Source of the DNA: Gemmatimonadota bacterium
Lineage (GTDB): Bacteria; Gemmatimonadota; Gemmatimonadetes; Longimicrobiales; Gaopeijiaceae
Length of the DNA stretch: 64,000 nucleotides
NCBI GenBank assembly: GCA_021295815.1
Contig: JAGWBQ010000002.1
Span: 62,001 to 126,000, forward strand
Direction: 5' to 3'
Below the pieces are notes generated by a model that made no database searches, was not told where the DNA came from, and worked only from the letters and a program-made list of their open reading frames with translations. This document shows positions 1-8,403 of this stretch, piece after piece; within the stretch, counting starts at the first letter, position 1; the number at the start of each line of letters is the position of its first letter. Position numbers and translations under genes: made by a program.

Positions 1-1
1 T

Positions 2-1168
2 CTGCGCCTGGAGGCCGAGCGGGCGACGCGCACGGGCGAGCTCAACCGCGTGGCCGAGATACGCTACGGCGAGATCCCTGCGGCCGAAGGCGAAATCGAG
101 TCGCTGACCGTTCGTCTGGACGAGCTCCAGTCGGTGGAATCCTTCCTGCGCGAGGAGGTGAGCGCCGACGACATCGCTGCGGTGGTGGCCGAATGGACAG
201 GCATTCCCGTCACCCGCCTGGTGTCGAGCGAACGCGATCGCCTCGTCGATCTCGAGGTCCATCTCGGGAGTCGCGTGATCGGCCAGCCCGCCGCTCTCGC
301 CGCCGTATCCAACGCGGTGCGACGGGCCCGCGCCGGAATTCAGAATCCGGATCGTCCGGTGGGCTCCTTCATCTTCCTTGGGCCGACCGGGGTGGGCAAG
401 ACCGAGACCGCCCGCGCTCTTGCCGACTTCATCTTCGACGACGAACGCGCCATGGTGCGCATCGACATGTCGGAGTACATGGAGAAGCACGCGGTGTCGC
501 GGCTTATCGGAGCGCCGCCCGGGTACGTGGGCTTCGAAGATGGCGGGCAGCTTACCGAGGCGGTCCGGCGCAGGCCGCATGCGGTCATCCTTTTCGACGA
601 GATCGAAAAGGCCCATCCCGAAATCTTCAACGTCCTGCTCCAGCTTCTGGACGACGGCAGACTCACCGACGCCAAGGGACGGGCGGTCGACTTCCGAAAC
701 GCGGTGGTCATCATGACCTCCAACATCGGCGGCGACCGCATTCTCCAAGCGGGTGAGCGAGGAACCGTCGAGACCGAGTGGGAAGCGATCGAAAGGGATG
801 TTCGGAGCGGACTCCGCTCCCGCTTCCGACCCGAGTTCCTCAACCGGGTGGACGAGATCGTGGTTTTCCGACCGCTGGGAGTCGAGGCGCTCGCCGAGAT
901 AGTCGAGATCCAGCTCGCAAAAGTCGCCGAGCTGGCGCGGAGCGCGGGCATCGAACTCGAGACCACCCCCGAAGCGCGCCGCCGGCTCGCGGTCCGAGGC
1001 TTCGATCCCGCCTTCGGAGCGCGTCCCTTGAGGAGGGAGATCCAGCGATCCGTCCAGGATCCGCTCGCCCTCCTCATGCTCGAAAGCGAACTTCCCGAAA
1101 ACGCGCGCGTCGTCGTCGAAACGGAAGGGGATGCGCTGCGGCTGCGGGTTTCGGGAGAGAAAGAATGA
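2..1168 (+). CDS. clpB: ATP-dependent disaggregase ClpB, C-terminal part (5' end off window)
   Basis: The frame is open from the first bases, so the gene starts upstream. What is left is the end of the middle domain and the whole second AAA+ domain. Visible motifs are Walker A GPTGVGKT, Walker B VILFDEIEKAH, the pore-loop region GAPPGYVGFEDGG, sensor-1 MTSNIGG and the arginine-finger region FRPEFLNRVDEIVVF, followed by the C-terminal small domain with GFDPAFGARPLRR. ClpB is a cytoplasmic hexameric chaperone that threads aggregated proteins with DnaK. The stop overlaps the next start in an ATGA arrangement. Family identity is firm; ClpC or ClpA is less likely given the N-terminal remnant ERATRTGELNRVAEIRYGEI, which is ClpB-like. 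Confidence 0.95.
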   Translation: MRLEAERATRTGELNRVAEIRYGEIPAAEGEIESLTVRLDELQSVESFLREEVSADDIAAVVAEWTGIPVTRLVSSERDRLVDLEVHLGSRVIGQPAALAAVSNAVRRARAGIQNPDRPVGSFIFLGPTGVGKTETARALADFIFDDERAMVRIDMSEYMEKHAVSRLIGAPPGYVGFEDGGQLTEAVRRRPHAVILFDEIEKAHPEIFNVLLQLLDDGRLTDAKGRAVDFRNAVVIMTSNIGGDRILQAGERGTVETEWEAIERDVRSGLRSRFRPEFLNRVDEIVVFRPLGVEALAEIVEIQLAKVAELARSAGIELETTPEARRRLAVRGFDPAFGARPLRREIQRSVQDPLALLMLESELPENARVVVETEGDALRLRVSGEKE

Positions 1169-1698
1169 AGCCCGGGCCGCTCCTGGTCGTTCTGCTCTCG
1201 ACCTGGTTCGCCGGTTGCGCAGCCGCCGGAATCCAAGAGACCGGCACGGAGGCCATGACGCCTGCGGATAGCCGGCCCCCGGCGGCCGGGCCGCGGTCCA
1301 CCGACCTTCCGCCTTTGGCGGCGGCCCGCACCCTTTCCAGGAGGAGGACGGCCGAGGGCTCCGTGCTTTCCTTCCTCGCCGCGACCAGGGAGCGCGACCT
1401 GGCCGTCATGGGAGAGCTCTTCGGAACCCGAGCAGGGTCGATCACCAACCGGGACGGAGATCGTGACGCCCAGGTGCGCATGGAGGCGATGGCTTCCATC
1501 CTCACCTTCGAGTCGTGGCACGTCGTCGGCAGCGAGGAGGTCGCCGGGGAGCTCGGCGGCGCCGTCAGATTCCTGATCGACCTGGAGCGGGAGACCGGGA
1601 CTGTGAACGCCGTGCCCTTCGTAGCCGTGCTGGGAGTCGATCGACGCTGGTACGTGCGCGAGGTGGACCTGGCCCTCGTGATGGCCGGGAGGAGCTAA
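1165..1698 (+). CDS. Predicted lipoprotein of unknown function
   Basis: The 177-aa product starts at the ATG that overlaps the clpB stop by 4 bp. Residues 1-19 form a lipoprotein signal (LLVVLLSTWFAGC), so the mature protein should be acylated and membrane anchored. A proline-rich linker (about 20-55) precedes a compact C-terminal domain of about 110 residues with alternating charge and a WHVVGSEEV...RWYVREVDLAL pattern. This loosely recalls NTF2-like folds, but I do not recognise a family. Coupling to clpB suggests co-transcription. It converges on the next gene, and the two stop codons overlap. Confidence 0.75.
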   Translation: MKPGPLLVVLLSTWFAGCAAAGIQETGTEAMTPADSRPPAAGPRSTDLPPLAAARTLSRRRTAEGSVLSFLAATRERDLAVMGELFGTRAGSITNRDGDRDAQVRMEAMASILTFESWHVVGSEEVAGELGGAVRFLIDLERETGTVNAVPFVAVLGVDRRWYVREVDLALVMAGRS

Positions 1699-2168
1699 TC
1701 CCGTTCGACCAGTTCCACGAGCACGCCACCTGCGCTCCCGGGATGCACGAACGCCACCAGACCGTGGGCTCCCGGCCTCGGCTTCTCGTCGATCAGCCTA
1801 ACTCCTTTCCGGGTAAGGAGCCCGAGCTCCTTCTCGATGTTCTCCACGCGGAAAGCCACGTGGTGAAGCCCAGGCCCGCGTCTCGCCAGGAAGCGCCCGA
1901 CCGGCGTATCGGGACCGAGCGGTTCCAGAAGCTCCACGCCACCGACGAAGGCCACCCTGACGCCCTGGTCGGCGATCTCGACGACCGGCTCGGCTCGGTC
2001 TCCGACGATCAGCTCCCAGGCTGCGAGCGACTCCGAAATGGAAGGGACCGCGATCCCAACGTGATCCACGGGGCGTTCGACGGGATGAGTCGGGGCGTCT
2101 CCGGCCGACGGTTCCGAGCCCGCCCGACCGGCTCCTGGGGCGTCCGAACCTTCACGAATCTCGATCAT
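1695..2168 (-). CDS. mce: Methylmalonyl-CoA epimerase
   Basis: The 157-aa VOC-fold protein interconverts (R)- and (S)-methylmalonyl-CoA in propionate and odd-chain metabolism. After a Pro/Ala-rich N-terminal extension of about 35 residues come the two half-domains. Likely metal ligands are the His in VDHVGIAV, a Glu in VELLEPLG (the family often has Gln near here), the His pair in GPGLHHVAFRV and the Glu in GVLVELVE. The partner mutase is not in the window. The extension is longer than usual, so a start nearer VDHVGIAV is possible. It is transcribed towards the lipoprotein gene and divergently from trxA. Confidence 0.88.
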   Translation of the reverse strand: MIEIREGSDAPGAGRAGSEPSAGDAPTHPVERPVDHVGIAVPSISESLAAWELIVGDRAEPVVEIADQGVRVAFVGGVELLEPLGPDTPVGRFLARRGPGLHHVAFRVENIEKELGLLTRKGVRLIDEKPRPGAHGLVAFVHPGSAGGVLVELVERD

Positions 2169-2232
2169 GGATTAACTTTGTGCCGGCGGTATCGCCCTCG
2201 GCCGGATCATCCTTCAGTGGGAGTGCATAGAG

Positions 2233-2568
2233 ATGGCAGGAAACAACGGATTGCTCGAAGTTACCGACGACAACTTCGCGTCGGAAGTAGAGGCGGGAGA
2301 AGGTTTGCGCGTGATCGACTTCTGGGCCGAATGGTGCGGCCCGTGTCGAATCATCGGTCCGATCGTCGCGGATCTGGCATCCGACTACTCCGACAAGGGA
2401 GTAAAGGTCGGCAAGCTCGATGTCGACGCCAACCAGAGGACCGCATCCCGGTTCAACGTGCTTTCGATCCCGACCATCATCTTTTTCAAGAACGGCGAAG
2501 AGGTGGGCCGTCACGTCGGGCTCGCGCCCAAGAAGAACCTGGCGAAGAAGATCGAGAGCTTCCTTTAG
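2233..2568 (+). CDS. trxA: Thioredoxin
   Basis: The 111-aa protein is of standard thioredoxin length, with active site WAEWCGPC at about residues 31-38, the buried Asp in VIDFWAE and the cis-Pro loop SIPTIIFFKNGEEVGRHVG. It is a cytoplasmic disulfide reductant serving ribonucleotide reductase, peroxiredoxins and similar partners. It has its own upstream region, diverging from mce across about 64 bp, which must hold both promoters. The gap of about 184 bp to the next gene carries a dispersed repeat copy. Confidence 0.96.
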   Translation: MAGNNGLLEVTDDNFASEVEAGEGLRVIDFWAEWCGPCRIIGPIVADLASDYSDKGVKVGKLDVDANQRTASRFNVLSIPTIIFFKNGEEVGRHVGLAPKKNLAKKIESFL

Positions 2569-2697
2569 CTGCCCGTGGACAAAGCTCCCTGCGGTAGAAC
2601 GATGACGCACCCGCGCCGGACGTCGCGCTCGGCGTTGCTCTTCGGGCGAACATCGGTGCTTTTCGTCCCCTGTCGCGCCGCGCCCGGATGCCACGTC

Positions 2698-2740
2698 GCA
2701 TTCGGCGCTCGCGTGGGTTTCGCCGCAGGCCGCTGAGGTC
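2698..2740 (-). repeat. Dispersed GC-rich repeat, copy 1 (minus orientation)
   Basis: Read on the minus strand this segment contains CGGCCTGCGGCGAAAC followed by CCACGCGAGCGCCGA. It aligns over about 43 bp with copies at 28582-28622, 34601-34645, 60398-60420 and 60458-60500 (core GCGGCGAAACTCGCACGAGC). It lies in the gap between trxA and rsmI. This is the most diverged copy in the CTCGCACGAG centre. A 44-codon open frame at 2602-2736 crosses it and is probably fortuitous. Confidence 0.6.
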
Positions 2741-2752
2741 AACGTTTTTCGC

Positions 2753-3607
2753 TTGGGGAAGCTCTATCTGGTAGCGACCCCCATCGGCAATCTCCAGGAC
2801 CTTTCACCAAGGGCGACGGCGACGCTGGCGGGGGCGGACCGTATCTTGGCGGAAGACACGCGCCGTACCCGCGTGCTCGCCCAACATGTCGGGTCTGGAG
2901 CACCTGTGACCGCAATCCACGAGCACAACGAACGAGCACGGACCGGCCGCGTGCTCGAGTGGCTGGCTGCGGGAGAGTCGCTGGCCCTGGTCTCGGATGC
3001 CGGCACGCCGCTCGTTTCCGATCCGGGCGGGGTGATGGTGAGGGAGGCCATCCGCGCGGGCCACGAGGTGATTCCGATCCCGGGCCCCTCGGCGACGACC
3101 ACCGCGCTGGCGGCCTCCGGACTCGCGACCGGCCGCTTCCTCTTCCTGGGTTTCGCCCCTCGCAAGGGCAGGGAGCGCCGCGCCTGGCTCCGCCGGGTGC
3201 GCGACGCCGAAGAGCCCGTCGTGGTCTTCGAATCGCCGAAGCGGCTCGCAGCGCTGCTCGACGAACTCGCGGGGCTCTGCGGGTCCGACCGGCCGGCGGC
3301 GGTCGCCCGCGAACTGACCAAGGTGCACGAGGAGATTCGCCGACACGGCTTGGGCGAACTCGCCGCGCATTTCCGAGAGCATCCGCCTCGGGGCGAGGTG
3401 ACGGTAGTGGTCGGAGCCGTCGAAGCCGCCACCGGCGAGGTCGCGACCGACAGGGAGATGTCCGAGGAGCTGGCCCGGGCCATGCTCGATGAGGGATTGC
3501 CGCCCTCCGGTGTGGCCCGCGTTATCGCCGCCGGCTGCGGCATGAGCAGGAACGCCGCCTACCGGCTTGCCCAGGAGCTTGCGTCCGCCGAGGATCGCTC
3601 GGCATGA
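2753..3607 (+). CDS. rsmI: 16S rRNA (cytidine-1402 2'-O)-methyltransferase RsmI
   Basis: The 284-aa tetrapyrrole-methylase-fold enzyme 2'-O-methylates C1402 in the decoding centre of 16S rRNA using SAM. Motifs in order are LVATPIGNLQDLSPRA at the N-terminus, ILAEDTRRTRVLAQH, LVSDAGTPLVSDPG, IPGPSATTTALAASG and VVFESPKRL, ending in a small helical C-terminal domain. The start is a TTG chosen because the conserved YLVATPIGN begins five residues later. The stop overlaps the following ATG by 4 bp. It heads a run of overlapping genes to 11968 that are probably co-transcribed. Confidence 0.95.
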   Translation: MGKLYLVATPIGNLQDLSPRATATLAGADRILAEDTRRTRVLAQHVGSGAPVTAIHEHNERARTGRVLEWLAAGESLALVSDAGTPLVSDPGGVMVREAIRAGHEVIPIPGPSATTTALAASGLATGRFLFLGFAPRKGRERRAWLRRVRDAEEPVVVFESPKRLAALLDELAGLCGSDRPAAVARELTKVHEEIRRHGLGELAAHFREHPPRGEVTVVVGAVEAATGEVATDREMSEELARAMLDEGLPPSGVARVIAAGCGMSRNAAYRLAQELASAEDRSA

Positions 3608-4413
3608 GGGTCCGGGCACCTTCGCTCGCCCTGGCGGCGCTCGGCGCGTCTTTGCCGATTTCCGCGCCGCCCGTCACGTCCTTGCTCGCAACGCCGTCCG
3701 CCGCCGCAACTCTCGCCCTGCGCGCTCCCGAGCATTCGGCCTCGATCCCCACGGGACCGGCGTCCTTGGCCGAACCGGCGATCTCGGCGAACCCGGTGTC
3801 CGGCGACACCATCACCATCGCGCGTGTGAGGTACGACGGCGGAGGCGACTGGTACGCCGATCCCACCTCGCTCTCCAACCTTCTCCTGGCCATCCGCACG
3901 CGCACCGGTATCCCGGTTTCCAGCCGCGAGACCGTCGTTCGACCTCTCGACCCTGCGCTGAGCGACTCCCCCTATCTCTACATGACGGGTCATGGCGACG
4001 TTCGCTTCTCGCCTCAGGAACGGGCGGCCTTGCGCGCCCACCTCGAGGCCGGAGGATTCCTGCACGTCGACGACAATTACGGGCTCGACGAGTCGTTTCG
4101 CGAAGAACTCCTTCATATCTTCCCTGAAACCGAGCTCACCGAAATCCCGCCCGACCATCCCGTCTTCCACGCCTTCTACACCTTTCCCGACGGTCTGCCG
4201 AAGATCCACGAGCACGACGGAGAACCGCCGCAGGCTTTCGGCATCTTTCTGAATGGCAGGCTCGCGCTCTTTTATTCCTTCGAATCCGATCTCGGAGACG
4301 GCTGGGAGGACTCCTCGATCCACGGGGACTCTCCCGAACTCCGGGAAGCCGCTGTTCGTATGGGAGTCAACCTCTTCGTCTACGCTCTGGGTCAGACGGT
4401 AAGGAGGCCGTGA
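3604..4413 (+). CDS. Secreted DUF4159 domain protein
   Basis: The 269-aa protein has an N-terminal signal-like segment (about residues 1-36) and a Ser/Pro/Ala-rich stretch, then a DUF4159-type domain from about residue 66. It begins ITIARVRYDGGGDWYADPTS and continues with YLYMTGHGDVRFSPQE, GGFLHVDDNYGLDESF and PDHPVFHAFYTF. DUF4159 proteins have a glutamine-amidotransferase-like fold without known activity and often sit beside MoxR, DUF58 and von Willebrand-type genes. Those partners are not seen here; DUF4175 follows 4 bp later. An extracytoplasmic or membrane-edge role is inferred. Start ATG overlaps the rsmI stop. Confidence 0.8.
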   Translation: MRVRAPSLALAALGASLPISAPPVTSLLATPSAAATLALRAPEHSASIPTGPASLAEPAISANPVSGDTITIARVRYDGGGDWYADPTSLSNLLLAIRTRTGIPVSSRETVVRPLDPALSDSPYLYMTGHGDVRFSPQERAALRAHLEAGGFLHVDDNYGLDESFREELLHIFPETELTEIPPDHPVFHAFYTFPDGLPKIHEHDGEPPQAFGIFLNGRLALFYSFESDLGDGWEDSSIHGDSPELREAAVRMGVNLFVYALGQTVRRP

Positions 4414-4417
4414 CCGA

Positions 4418-7400
4418 GTGTCGCCCGTGAGACCCGCTGCGACCGAACTTCGCAGCCGCGTTCGCGATGTCGGAGCGTACCTGAGCCGAAGGGTGTGGAC
4501 CGCCTTCGCGTTCTGGCTCGGTTCGGCGGTAGCCGCGGCCCTCGTCGTGGTCTGGTTCGCAGTGGGCGCCGACGGTTGGCGCTCCGGGAGCGACCTACCG
4601 GCGCTGGTGGATGCGGGGCTCCTGACGCTGGGGGCGGGTTCGGCGGCCTGGCTCGCTCTGAGAATCAGGCGGTGGCTGAGCGGCCCCGGCCTTTCGGAGG
4701 CGCTCGAGGAATCGCTCGAACTTAGAGCGGGCGAACTGCGGGGCGCCCTCGAACTGGGAGATGGGGTGGGACCGCACTGCTCGCCATCCCTGGCCGAAAT
4801 GGCTTCCAGGAGGATGGTAGCCGCGCTCGAAGACCGAAGTCGGGACGAACTGGTCGGCAAGCTGGGGTCGCGAGTTCGTCTGTGGGCGAAGCGAGGCATC
4901 GTTTGCGCCGGCTTCGTCGTCGGACTTCTTTGCGCCCTGACCATTTACGAACCCGTCCGCACGGCCGCCGCCTGGGCCCCGCTCACGAATCCGATCTCGA
5001 TGCTCCGCGACCCCGAGCTGGAACCGGTGACCATCGAGCCCGGCGATTTCGAGGTGGAACGGGGGGCATCGCTCTCGGTCGTCGTCTCGGCCCCGGGGCG
5101 CACAGGGGCTCTGGAGGTCTTCTGGCAGGAGGAAGGCGACATCGCTCGCTCCGCCGTCCTGATACCGGACAGCGATGGTCGTGCCGAGCACCGCTTCAGT
5201 GAGATCGCGGCCCCTATCCGCTACCGCGCCAGAGCGAGCGACGGGAGCGAGAGCGAGAGCTACCTGATCGTTCCGGTGGATCCGCTCTTCGTGAATCAGG
5301 TGAGCATCGCTATCGACTATCCGCCCCACACCGGACTCGAAGCCGAAGAAGTGGCTGCGGACGTGGGGGAGCTCGTGGTCCCGGCGGGTACGCGCTTCAG
5401 CTTCGACGGAAGGGGCAGCAGGGCTTTCGGCCGGGCCGAGCTCGTCGACTCCGGCGGCTCTACGGCCGTCGAGTTGAGCATCGACGGTGCAGGTCTTTCC
5501 GGAACCTGGCGACCTTCCGCGACCGGCACATACTCCTGGGCGCTCACCGATGAGAGCGGGACCGACGCCGCATTGACGCCGCCTCCCCTGACGATCACCC
5601 TGCTGCCTGATCAGCCGCCTCAGGTCGACATTCCCGTCCCGGGTCGCGATACGGTCGTCTCCCCCGACCTGCGCCAGCTTCTGGTGATCGACGCAGCCGA
5701 CGATTACGGCCTCGATCGTTTGGAACTGATCGCGTATCGGGTCACGGCGCTGGGCGAAAGAACGGAACCGGTGGTGACTGCAGTAAGCGCGGAAGGGCTG
5801 AGAGCGGCCCGAGCGCAGCCGGTCCTCGATTTGCGATCATGGTCGCTCATGCCCAACGACACCGTCAGATACCGGGCTCGGGTGGTGGATCGCTCCCCTG
5901 CGGCGCAAATTGCGGAGTCGAGAGAGTACGTGCTGGTGATGCCGGGCTCGGCAGAGATCCACCGAACGGCCGAGGAGATGATCGCCGAGGCCGGCGAAGA
6001 TCTCGGCGAGCTAGCGGAGAAGGCCGCCGCCGAGGCCCGGAAGAACCGAAATGCGGCCCGGCGGTCCGAAGCCGACACCGGGGAGTTCGACGATAGGGAG
6101 GCGCTGCGGCAGTCGCTGGAGGACCAGGAGCGGATCGCCGACGAGATAGAGGCTCTTCGGGAGGACCTGGTCGACCTGGAAGAGCTCATTGGCGAGACCG
6201 GAAGCGGCGATCCCGAACTCGACGCCGAACTGGAGGAGCTTCAGGATTTCCTGCGCGAACTCATGCGCAGCGGCGACCTCCAGCAGCGGATGGACGAGGT
6301 GGCCGAAACGCTGTCCGCCGAGGACGTTTCCAGCGCCGCCGAGGAACTGGAGTCGCTTGCGGAAGAGCAGGAAGCCCTGCGCGAACGGCTCATGGAGACC
6401 GTGGAACGCTTCCGGCGCGCGGCGGTGGATCAGGACTTCCGGGCGACGAGGGAGGAAGCGGCAGAGCTCGCCCGTCTCCAGGAGGCGCTTGCTGATGCCA
6501 TGCGCGAGGGCGACCGACCGGAAGCGAGGGCCGAGCAGCAGGCCGAGCTCGCCGGGCGGGCGACCGACCTCGAAGCGCGCTTGGAGCGATTGGCCGAGTC
6601 GCTCGCCGAGATCGAGGAGGAGCGCGCGGGCGAGAGGGTTCGCGGAGCCGGCGAAGCTCTTGAGAGCGCTCAGGAGCGCATGGATGCCGCCGAGCGGGCG
6701 GCGCGGAAATCTGAGACGGAGGAAGCCGCCGCCCAGGCGGAAAAGGCCCGAGAGGAGCTGGAAGAGCTGGTGCGGGAACTCTCCGGCGCGCAGGAGGAAA
6801 TGGCGGACATGTCCGGCGCGAGAGTGCAGGAGGCCCTCACGGTCGCAGCCGACGACGCGCTCGCGCTCGCTCGGCGGCAGTCCGATCTGCGTCAGGAGAT
6901 GATCGGCGCCGGCCCCGACCGGATCGCCGGGATGCGGGTGAACGAGGCCGGCGTTCTCGAAGGAGTCGACAATCTGGCCCGCAACCTCCAGTTCGCCTCC
7001 CAGGGGACGATCCTGCCCGGTACGGGGGTCTGGGAGCAGCTCGGACTGGCCATCGACGCCATCCGCCGCACCCTGGTCACGATGGAGGTGCGACGGGGCG
7101 GTGCGCAGCAGCCCCAGGTCGCTGCCGAAGGCGCCGTGAACGAGCTGAACCAGTTCGCCCTCGTCGCGCAACTGCTGGCGAAACAGCTCGGCGAGTCGGG
7201 CAGTTCGAGCCAGGAGATGGCGGATCAGCTCGAAGACCTGGCTCAGCGGCAGGGTGAAATGATGAATCAGGCTGCCGAACTGATGCCGCTCGAACTCGGT
7301 GAAGAGGCGATGGCGCAACAGATGCGGAAAATGGCGCAGGGCCAGGAGGCGATATCCGACGATCTCGGTGAACTTGCCGACGCCCCCTCCGCATCCGAGG

Positions 7401-7756
7401 CCCTCGGCGACTTGGATCGGTTGAGCGAGGAGGCGGCGCAGATAGCGGAGATGCTCGCCCGGGCGGATCGGCTCACAGCTGAGGTCTCCCGCCGTCAGGA
7501 GCGTCTCTTCCACCGGCTTCTCGACGCGGGTCGGTCCCTTGAGCGGGAGGAGTATTCGGAAGAACGCGAGTCGGAAGAACCGGAGGAGTACGAACGCGGC
7601 ACCGTCAATCCGCTCTCCGCCGACCAGATGGGGCTGGCAAGATTTCCGGGGCCGAGCGCGGACGAGCTCTCGGCGCTGCCGCCGGCTTTGCGGGCGCTCG
7701 TGCTCGGCTACTTCGAGCGTCTCAACCGGGGTGGCGGCGGAGAGCCCGACCGATGA
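4418..7756 (+). CDS. Large DUF4175-type membrane protein with long coiled coil
   Basis: The 1112-aa protein starts at GTG, 4 bp after the DUF4159 gene. Three hydrophobic segments (about 27-50, 60-82 and 157-180) are followed by a beta-rich extracytoplasmic region (about 190-510). Then comes a very long Glu/Ala/Arg-rich helical region (about 515-1050) full of heptad-like AEEL, EELEELVRE and ARLERLAE repeats, and a charged tail. This architecture matches the DUF4175 family of unknown function. Coupling to DUF4159 suggests they work at the same envelope site. A scaffold or stalk-like role is speculation from the coiled coil. Confidence 0.75.
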   Translation: MSPVRPAATELRSRVRDVGAYLSRRVWTAFAFWLGSAVAAALVVVWFAVGADGWRSGSDLPALVDAGLLTLGAGSAAWLALRIRRWLSGPGLSEALEESLELRAGELRGALELGDGVGPHCSPSLAEMASRRMVAALEDRSRDELVGKLGSRVRLWAKRGIVCAGFVVGLLCALTIYEPVRTAAAWAPLTNPISMLRDPELEPVTIEPGDFEVERGASLSVVVSAPGRTGALEVFWQEEGDIARSAVLIPDSDGRAEHRFSEIAAPIRYRARASDGSESESYLIVPVDPLFVNQVSIAIDYPPHTGLEAEEVAADVGELVVPAGTRFSFDGRGSRAFGRAELVDSGGSTAVELSIDGAGLSGTWRPSATGTYSWALTDESGTDAALTPPPLTITLLPDQPPQVDIPVPGRDTVVSPDLRQLLVIDAADDYGLDRLELIAYRVTALGERTEPVVTAVSAEGLRAARAQPVLDLRSWSLMPNDTVRYRARVVDRSPAAQIAESREYVLVMPGSAEIHRTAEEMIAEAGEDLGELAEKAAAEARKNRNAARRSEADTGEFDDREALRQSLEDQERIADEIEALREDLVDLEELIGETGSGDPELDAELEELQDFLRELMRSGDLQQRMDEVAETLSAEDVSSAAEELESLAEEQEALRERLMETVERFRRAAVDQDFRATREEAAELARLQEALADAMREGDRPEARAEQQAELAGRATDLEARLERLAESLAEIEEERAGERVRGAGEALESAQERMDAAERAARKSETEEAAAQAEKAREELEELVRELSGAQEEMADMSGARVQEALTVAADDALALARRQSDLRQEMIGAGPDRIAGMRVNEAGVLEGVDNLARNLQFASQGTILPGTGVWEQLGLAIDAIRRTLVTMEVRRGGAQQPQVAAEGAVNELNQFALVAQLLAKQLGESGSSSQEMADQLEDLAQRQGEMMNQAAELMPLELGEEAMAQQMRKMAQGQEAISDDLGELADAPSASEALGDLDRLSEEAAQIAEMLARADRLTAEVSRRQERLFHRLLDAGRSLEREEYSEERESEEPEEYERGTVNPLSADQMGLARFPGPSADELSALPPALRALVLGYFERLNRGGGGEPDR

Positions 7757-8403
7757 GAACGTCGGTCGGTTCCCTCTTCCACGCCCTCGCCTCCTTTGCC
7801 CTCGCGACATTCCTTGCGCCGGTTCCCGCCGTCGCTCAGGATGCCGCGCCGCCGTCGGTCGCCGAAGTCGACCCGGACGCCTTGCTTGACGAGGCCTTCG
7901 AGCTGCTCGTAACCGACGTCGAAGAAGCCCAGTCGGCGTTCATCGCAGCCGCCCGCCTGCTTCCGCCGGAACGGGCCACCGAGGTGGTTCAGCTCGCCAA
8001 TCTGCTCTTCCGCCTCCCGCCCGAGCCCGGCCGCGTCCTCGCCGCCGCCGAGCTCGCGGCTCGGCAGGGCGGGGGAGCGTCGGCCGCGCAGGCGCTGGCC
8101 GCCGCCGACTCGTTTCCCGACCCCACGCGGGCGGTTTTGCTCGCCCACGCGGCGCGCATGGCCGACCGCGCTGACCGGGCGGAACTCGCCGCGAGCTTCC
8201 GCGAGCGACTCCTCGAGGAGCTCGCGGAACAGCCCGAAGCGAGCGAGGCGGCGCTCGAGCTGGCCCGCCATCTCGCCCTGCGGCCGGAAGGAGTGGCGCG
8301 GGCTGTCGAGGTTCTCGAAGAGCTGATCACGAGCCGTCCCAACGCAGCCGTCACGCCGACGGCGCGAGTCGAGCTCGAGCGGCTGCGTAGGGGCGGCTCG
8401 TGA
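7753..8403 (+). CDS. Secreted helical repeat-like protein
   Basis: The 216-aa protein has a clear signal peptide (LASFALATFLAPVPAVAQ, cleavage about residue 29). The rest is Ala/Leu/Glu-rich and helical, with TPR-like spacing (AAELAARQGGGASAAQ, ELARHLALRPEGVARAVEVLEELI). It lacks catalytic-looking residues. Its start overlaps the DUF4175 stop by 4 bp and its stop overlaps the next GTG, so translation is coupled. A periplasmic adaptor or assembly role is an inference from repeat shape and context only. Confidence 0.65.
   Translation: MRTSVGSLFHALASFALATFLAPVPAVAQDAAPPSVAEVDPDALLDEAFELLVTDVEEAQSAFIAAARLLPPERATEVVQLANLLFRLPPEPGRVLAAAELAARQGGGASAAQALAAADSFPDPTRAVLLAHAARMADRADRAELAASFRERLLEELAEQPEASEAALELARHLALRPEGVARAVEVLEELITSRPNAAVTPTARVELERLRRGGS

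Noticed and set aside
2602-2736. A 44-codon plus-strand frame (MTHPRRTSRSALLFGRT...) between trxA and rsmI
   Set aside because: It runs over the dispersed repeat copy, has no ribosome-binding site and shows no recognisable domain.
6011-7810. Long minus-strand open frame opposite the DUF4175 coiled coil
   Set aside because: Antisense of a Glu/Ala-rich GC-biased gene commonly remains open; its Leu/Arg/Gly composition shows no domain.
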